A stretch of DNA of 64,000 bases from Diphasiastrum complanatum (taxonomy: Eukaryota > Streptophyta > Lycopodiopsida > Lycopodiales > Lycopodiaceae). The translations under genes were made by a program, and so were the position numbers. The DNA is taken from NCBI GenBank assembly GCA_029204225.1, contig CM055096.1:61110957-61174956 (forward strand), read 5' to 3'. Below are positions 26,001 to 30,941 of the stretch, piece by piece; position 1 is the stretch's first letter; each line of letters opens with the position of its first letter. Under the pieces are notes generated by a model. The model was not told the origin of the DNA. It ran no database searches and saw only the letters and a list, made by a program, of their open reading frames with translations.

Positions 26001-27322
26001 TACAGAATTGGACATGAAAGAGCAACAATTTATATTTTTTGAGTCTCCAAACTCGGTCTCGTGCCCTCGCTATCTCTCTCTCTCTGAAAAATCTATATTA
26101 TATTATTATATAAATACAGGTAAACGAGATGCGCTCCCCGGATGAACTTCAACAACTTACTAATTACTTGTGCTCCACATTGTCATTCAACACAGGGATG
26201 TTCAAGACCTACACAATACTATGGCCTATGTGATGAGAGATAGGTTTAGGGTTTTGGGATGAACTCCAACAACAACACTGAAAGGAAACACGAATTCTGT
26301 CACTGCTGCAGCAGAACAGAATGGGATGATCGGATCGCAGGATGAGATTTTTTGAGAGCATAAGGTCCTTGTGCTTTTGACGAATTCTGAATGGTTGGGA
26401 AATTGCATGTCGTGCACAGTCTAGCTCCGATCCGAATGGATTCGAGCTCTATCTTTCTCTCTCCCCCTCTCCCTCTCTCTCTCTCACACACACACATTTT
26501 CAGCCCAATGCACAAATTACATATGTTAAACTACAAAGATCACGTTTCAAAAAAACCAGGCGCATGTTGCCAAAAAAAGCATATTGTATATTGATTTAAG
26601 AATAGTATAAAAAAACAATTACGCATCCCGCCACATACGGCTGGGTCCGTTTGTAAACTACTGTCTAACTGTATGCCGCCTCATTTACTCCCAAAAATTA
26701 CACAGAAATAGTCCCCACATACGGCTGGACCTTTATTTGGGCTTTACATTACTGGGGCACCAAAGAGCCCACAGACTCGTCGTCCTGGTCAGGTGCATTA
26801 TTCTGTTGCTCTGCCTCCTGGCTGGCCCAACAACGAAGGACCCTTTCTTGGACCATGGTTGTTCTGCGGTAAAGTTAATTCCAATCCGATGTGTTTCCTC
26901 GCCCTCGCCAGCTGGGGAAGGGGCAAGCAGGTCCGAGAGTCGCAGGGCACAGGGATACAGCTCCGAGAGTCGCGCCATTATCTCTTGCTAGCTCTCGTGA
27001 AATTCTGCTTCTTGCTTCCAATGTCGTTCGTTGTGCCGGCGGACATCTTCCAAGAGCTTCTCTCTCTGCACACAAAGAAGACCGTCAAGCCGAATCCCAC
27101 GATGGAAATAAACTGTGAAAAACAAAATAAGAAGCCTATATTGCAAGCGAACAGGTGCAGGGCAAACACTCACGTCAGTTGGTGTGCACCCTGCCATCTC
27201 CCATTGGATTCTTCCACCCGTTGTCTCTCTCTCTCTCTCTCTCTCTCAATCTCTCCCTCTGTGTCCCTCCCTCCCTATACCCTAAACTCTCTCTCTCTCT
27301 CTCTAAACCAAATCTGCCTCTC

Positions 27323-27412
<90 letters not shown>

Positions 27413-30400
27413 TCTCTTGAACCCTCCCTAAACATCTCTTTTTTTTTAGAAAATATGTGTCCGGGTCCCGGACGCGTCAGCGTTCGGACGCTGGATGCGC
27501 CAGCTGGACGCGTCCAACGTCCCCAATTTTTTTTATTTTTTAAAAAAGGACGCGTCTGACCCCGCGTCCGGGGGTCGGACGCGTTTGGGTCCGGGCGTCG
27601 GACGCGGACGCCAAAAGGCTGCGTCCGCCCCGGACCCTCATGTCTGATATATATATATATATATTATACAGAGATGAGGGTCCGGGCCGGAATGCCCGCA
27701 ATAAGTGTCATTGTGGACATGTCAACCACTTCTTGAACACAGGCGTAGAGGTTGTATGACCGAAATAAACAAAGAAGAATGGAAAATAAAAGGACATCAA
27801 AATAACTGAGAAAATTTTCAATGGGAAACGAGAATCGAGTAAGAAGAAAATCAAACAAGAAAGTACGAATAGATATGTACAAACGAAGCTTACTGAACAA
27901 ATGAGAAAAAACAAACAACCGTAAAAGAAATAGGCAATGAATGAAGCAGAAGGTAGATGAGAATCAAGTAAAAATGGAAGTGGGGGAGATTTATATACTG
28001 GAACTAACCCCTAGCTAGTATAGTTGTAGGCTGAGCCATTACCATTAAGGGCATGTCGTTATGGGACCGAAGTACCCTAAGTTGCCCTATTCTCTAAAAG
28101 GTTTCACTAAGGGCCTCTAGATAGTACATATAGGGCTGGTCATTTGTTCGTTAGGTAGCTCATGATCTGGTTTAGTCTTTCATTAGTCATTAGGTAGATT
28201 AGTCCTTTGCTATTCCTTGTGGGGCGTTAGCCATTGATTATATCAGATGCTTTTGGCCATTCTTATTGGGGCTTTGATCGATTGTGTCTCACATAGTCAT
28301 TTATGCTTCATTGATACAATATTCATAGATCAAGTCTATAACTATAACTAAAAAAACCATATATATTGCTAACTTTTGCCATGAAAACCAAAATTTTTGT
28401 AGTTTTCAAAATTGCAACTTTCTTTTTATATTAAGGACCAATAAAAAAAATTAAAAACAATTGGTTCCATTCCTATACTTTGCCAATTTTCTTGAACACT
28501 AGCTTCCAGCAATTTCACCTACTTTCCAGTTTTCTAAGGATTGATTTCATTGGCTTTTCTGAACTTTCGGCAATTTCAGTAGCTTTTTGAACATCCACAA
28601 TTTCACTAGCTTTTCGGTTTTCTAAGGACTAATTTCCCTGGCTTCCTTGAACATGGACAATTTCACTAGCTTTCTGATTTTCTAAAGACCAATTTCACTA
28701 GCTTTAAGGGGATCGACAATTTTAGAAGCTTTCCAGCAATTTTATTGGCTTTTTGGGGACACGCAATTTCTAGGGTTATGGCAGTATGACTAGTAAACTA
28801 GGGCAATATGACTGGCTTTCCAACAATTTCACTACCAATTGTACAACAATGTGCAAATATCTAGCAAAACAAGGTCGATACAGTGAATAGTATTTGACAA
28901 AAACATGGTCCTTGCAGTGTTAAATGTTTTTTCAAAAAATCGCCCATAAAAAATTCTACAATTTGAACCCCATATTGCAAAAAAAAGGGAGGTGTGTTTC
29001 GGTTCAAAATCCTGGAACGTGTATCGGAATAGTTGCATTCGTAATTCGCGGATCGAAAAAAAAATTGCGAATCGTAAAAAAGAAAGTTTTTTTTTTTTTG
29101 TAAATACATTCAATATATTATATGGGTATCAGTAGAAAGAGAAAACACCCGGTTCATCTGTGTACTATTACTACTATAATATACTGAATTGGACCTGTAA
29201 TATACTAAAATATACTAGAATCAGACCTATAATATGCGTTTCTTGTAGATTCAAGTTCAATTTCAATATATTATAGGTCCAATTCCAGTACACTTCAAGT
29301 ACCAAAAAAATTTGGGTGAAGCAAAAAATTATTGAAATCCCTCATTGGATGCCAACCTCCGCAAATGATCTCGTATGCATAGTCGCTCGAGAACCAGGAA
29401 AAAGTAGGCAAAGCGAGTGGGCGTTGGCTTCGTCAGGTCCAGTCGTGAGAAGGTACGGAACAATGCCAGCACACGTTTCTTCCTGGTGACAAAGTTCACC
29501 ATGCGCATGGCCTGAGAGGTGAGCTGCATGAAAAACATTAAACAAAAATTCGTTAAAAGCTTAAAGAGGTTAGGGGCCGAGAACAACTAATAAGTGGAAA
29601 AGGCTTCACAAAGTGACGAAAATTGTACCTCACGAACCCATGGAAGTGTGACCATGTCGTGGATGAGAAGATCAATGCAATGCGCAGCACACGGGGTCCA
29701 CACGATACTAGGGTGTTCCCTCATCACCATCTCTCCCATCTGTTTGCAGTTCGTGGCATTGTCTGTGACAACTTGAACCACATGATCTGTCCCAATCTCC
29801 TGCACTAAATCTCTGACTGCCTCATAGATGAACTCGACCGTGATGGCTCCACCAGCTGGAGTAACATCCACGCCTTGTAGGAAGATTGTGCTCTAGGAAC
29901 ATCCCCCCCACTGTGATTAGGCCCTGCATCTGCACTAGGCCTTGCACCTGTACTCAACCCTGCACCTGCACTAGGTCTTGGACCTACTCCAGTCCCTGCT
30001 CCCGCCATTGACTTGTGAATAGAGCTTGGAGATGGTCTCGATGGCTCAAGAGACATAATGTCGGGGCTTGTATGTGTCCATCAATCTCTCCACCTCCACC
30101 TCTGCATCTGTTATGCGAGGGCAAATGGATATGCCCATCCCCCGCCCATCTGGCCTTTTTAATTGTAGTAAGTGGCCCGTGGGCCCTGACCCTGGTAAGA
30201 GATCTAGTAAAGACCCCACCACAATGCATTCAATTGCTTATAGCAACCGTAAACCCAACATCGCAAAAAAAAAAACCACGTATATTTTTGCATCAACAAA
30301 AGGTTCAAGCTGCAAATGGTGTCCTAGACCTTGAACTCATCAAAACAAGCATCCTAGGCATTTCTATGAGAATGAAGAAACACAATGCAGCTTCAGACTG

Positions 30401-30890
30401 CAACTCAATCACATGCCTACAAGACCCTAAACCCTAAACCCTAAAAAACACATGAAATTTGGGCATGCCATTGAAAACTTTCACTACAAGCGATAACAAC
30501 TGAAACTCATAGCACAAGCATGTTTGTGGGCATGAAGAAACACAGTTTAGCCTCAATCTGCACCTCAATCGGATGACTACATGCCAGTTTCCAAAAAGAG
30601 CCAAAAACCTAAAACTAGGCTATGAGATCCACATATTTTGCTACAAGCAATAATGGGGAAAAGTGACAGCATAATTATGTCTGTGGGGTTCAATACAGAT
30701 GAATTGGAACTAAAAACCATTTCATTATGTTGCCTACAACTCATTCCATGAGCTTCCAAGATGTGAAGCCAAAACTTACCTAAAATTGTTTTGGAGAGAA
30801 ACACCACTGCCTCATCGCTGCCACCGTGCTGATCACACACTGAATAGCGCTCCAAGATGGCTACAATCCACCATCACCCTCTCACCATCA

Positions 30891-30941
<51 letters not shown>

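Larger units (their letters stand above)
19036..27646 (+). mobile_element. hAT-like DNA transposon E2 (8,611 bp)
   Basis: The left end TAGACATGAGGGTCCGGG is matched by the inverted right end CAGACATGAGGGTCCGGG; 16 bp (19038-19053 and 27629-27644) match perfectly. ATATATAT flanks both sides (19028-19035 and 27647-27654), fitting an 8-bp hAT target duplication. Subterminal regions (about 19050-19230 and 27455-27640) are dense in CGGACGCGTCC motifs, including the palindrome CCGGACGCGTCCGG. Inside: a transposase relic (19664-22795), three direct copies of a 270-bp repeat, a large inverted repeat (24101-25300), and two leftward ORF2 copies. Confidence 0.8.

Noticed and set aside
26793-27559. 212- and 134-codon + strand frames
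   Set aside because: Dominated by CT-repeat translation and antisense to ORF2 copy a.
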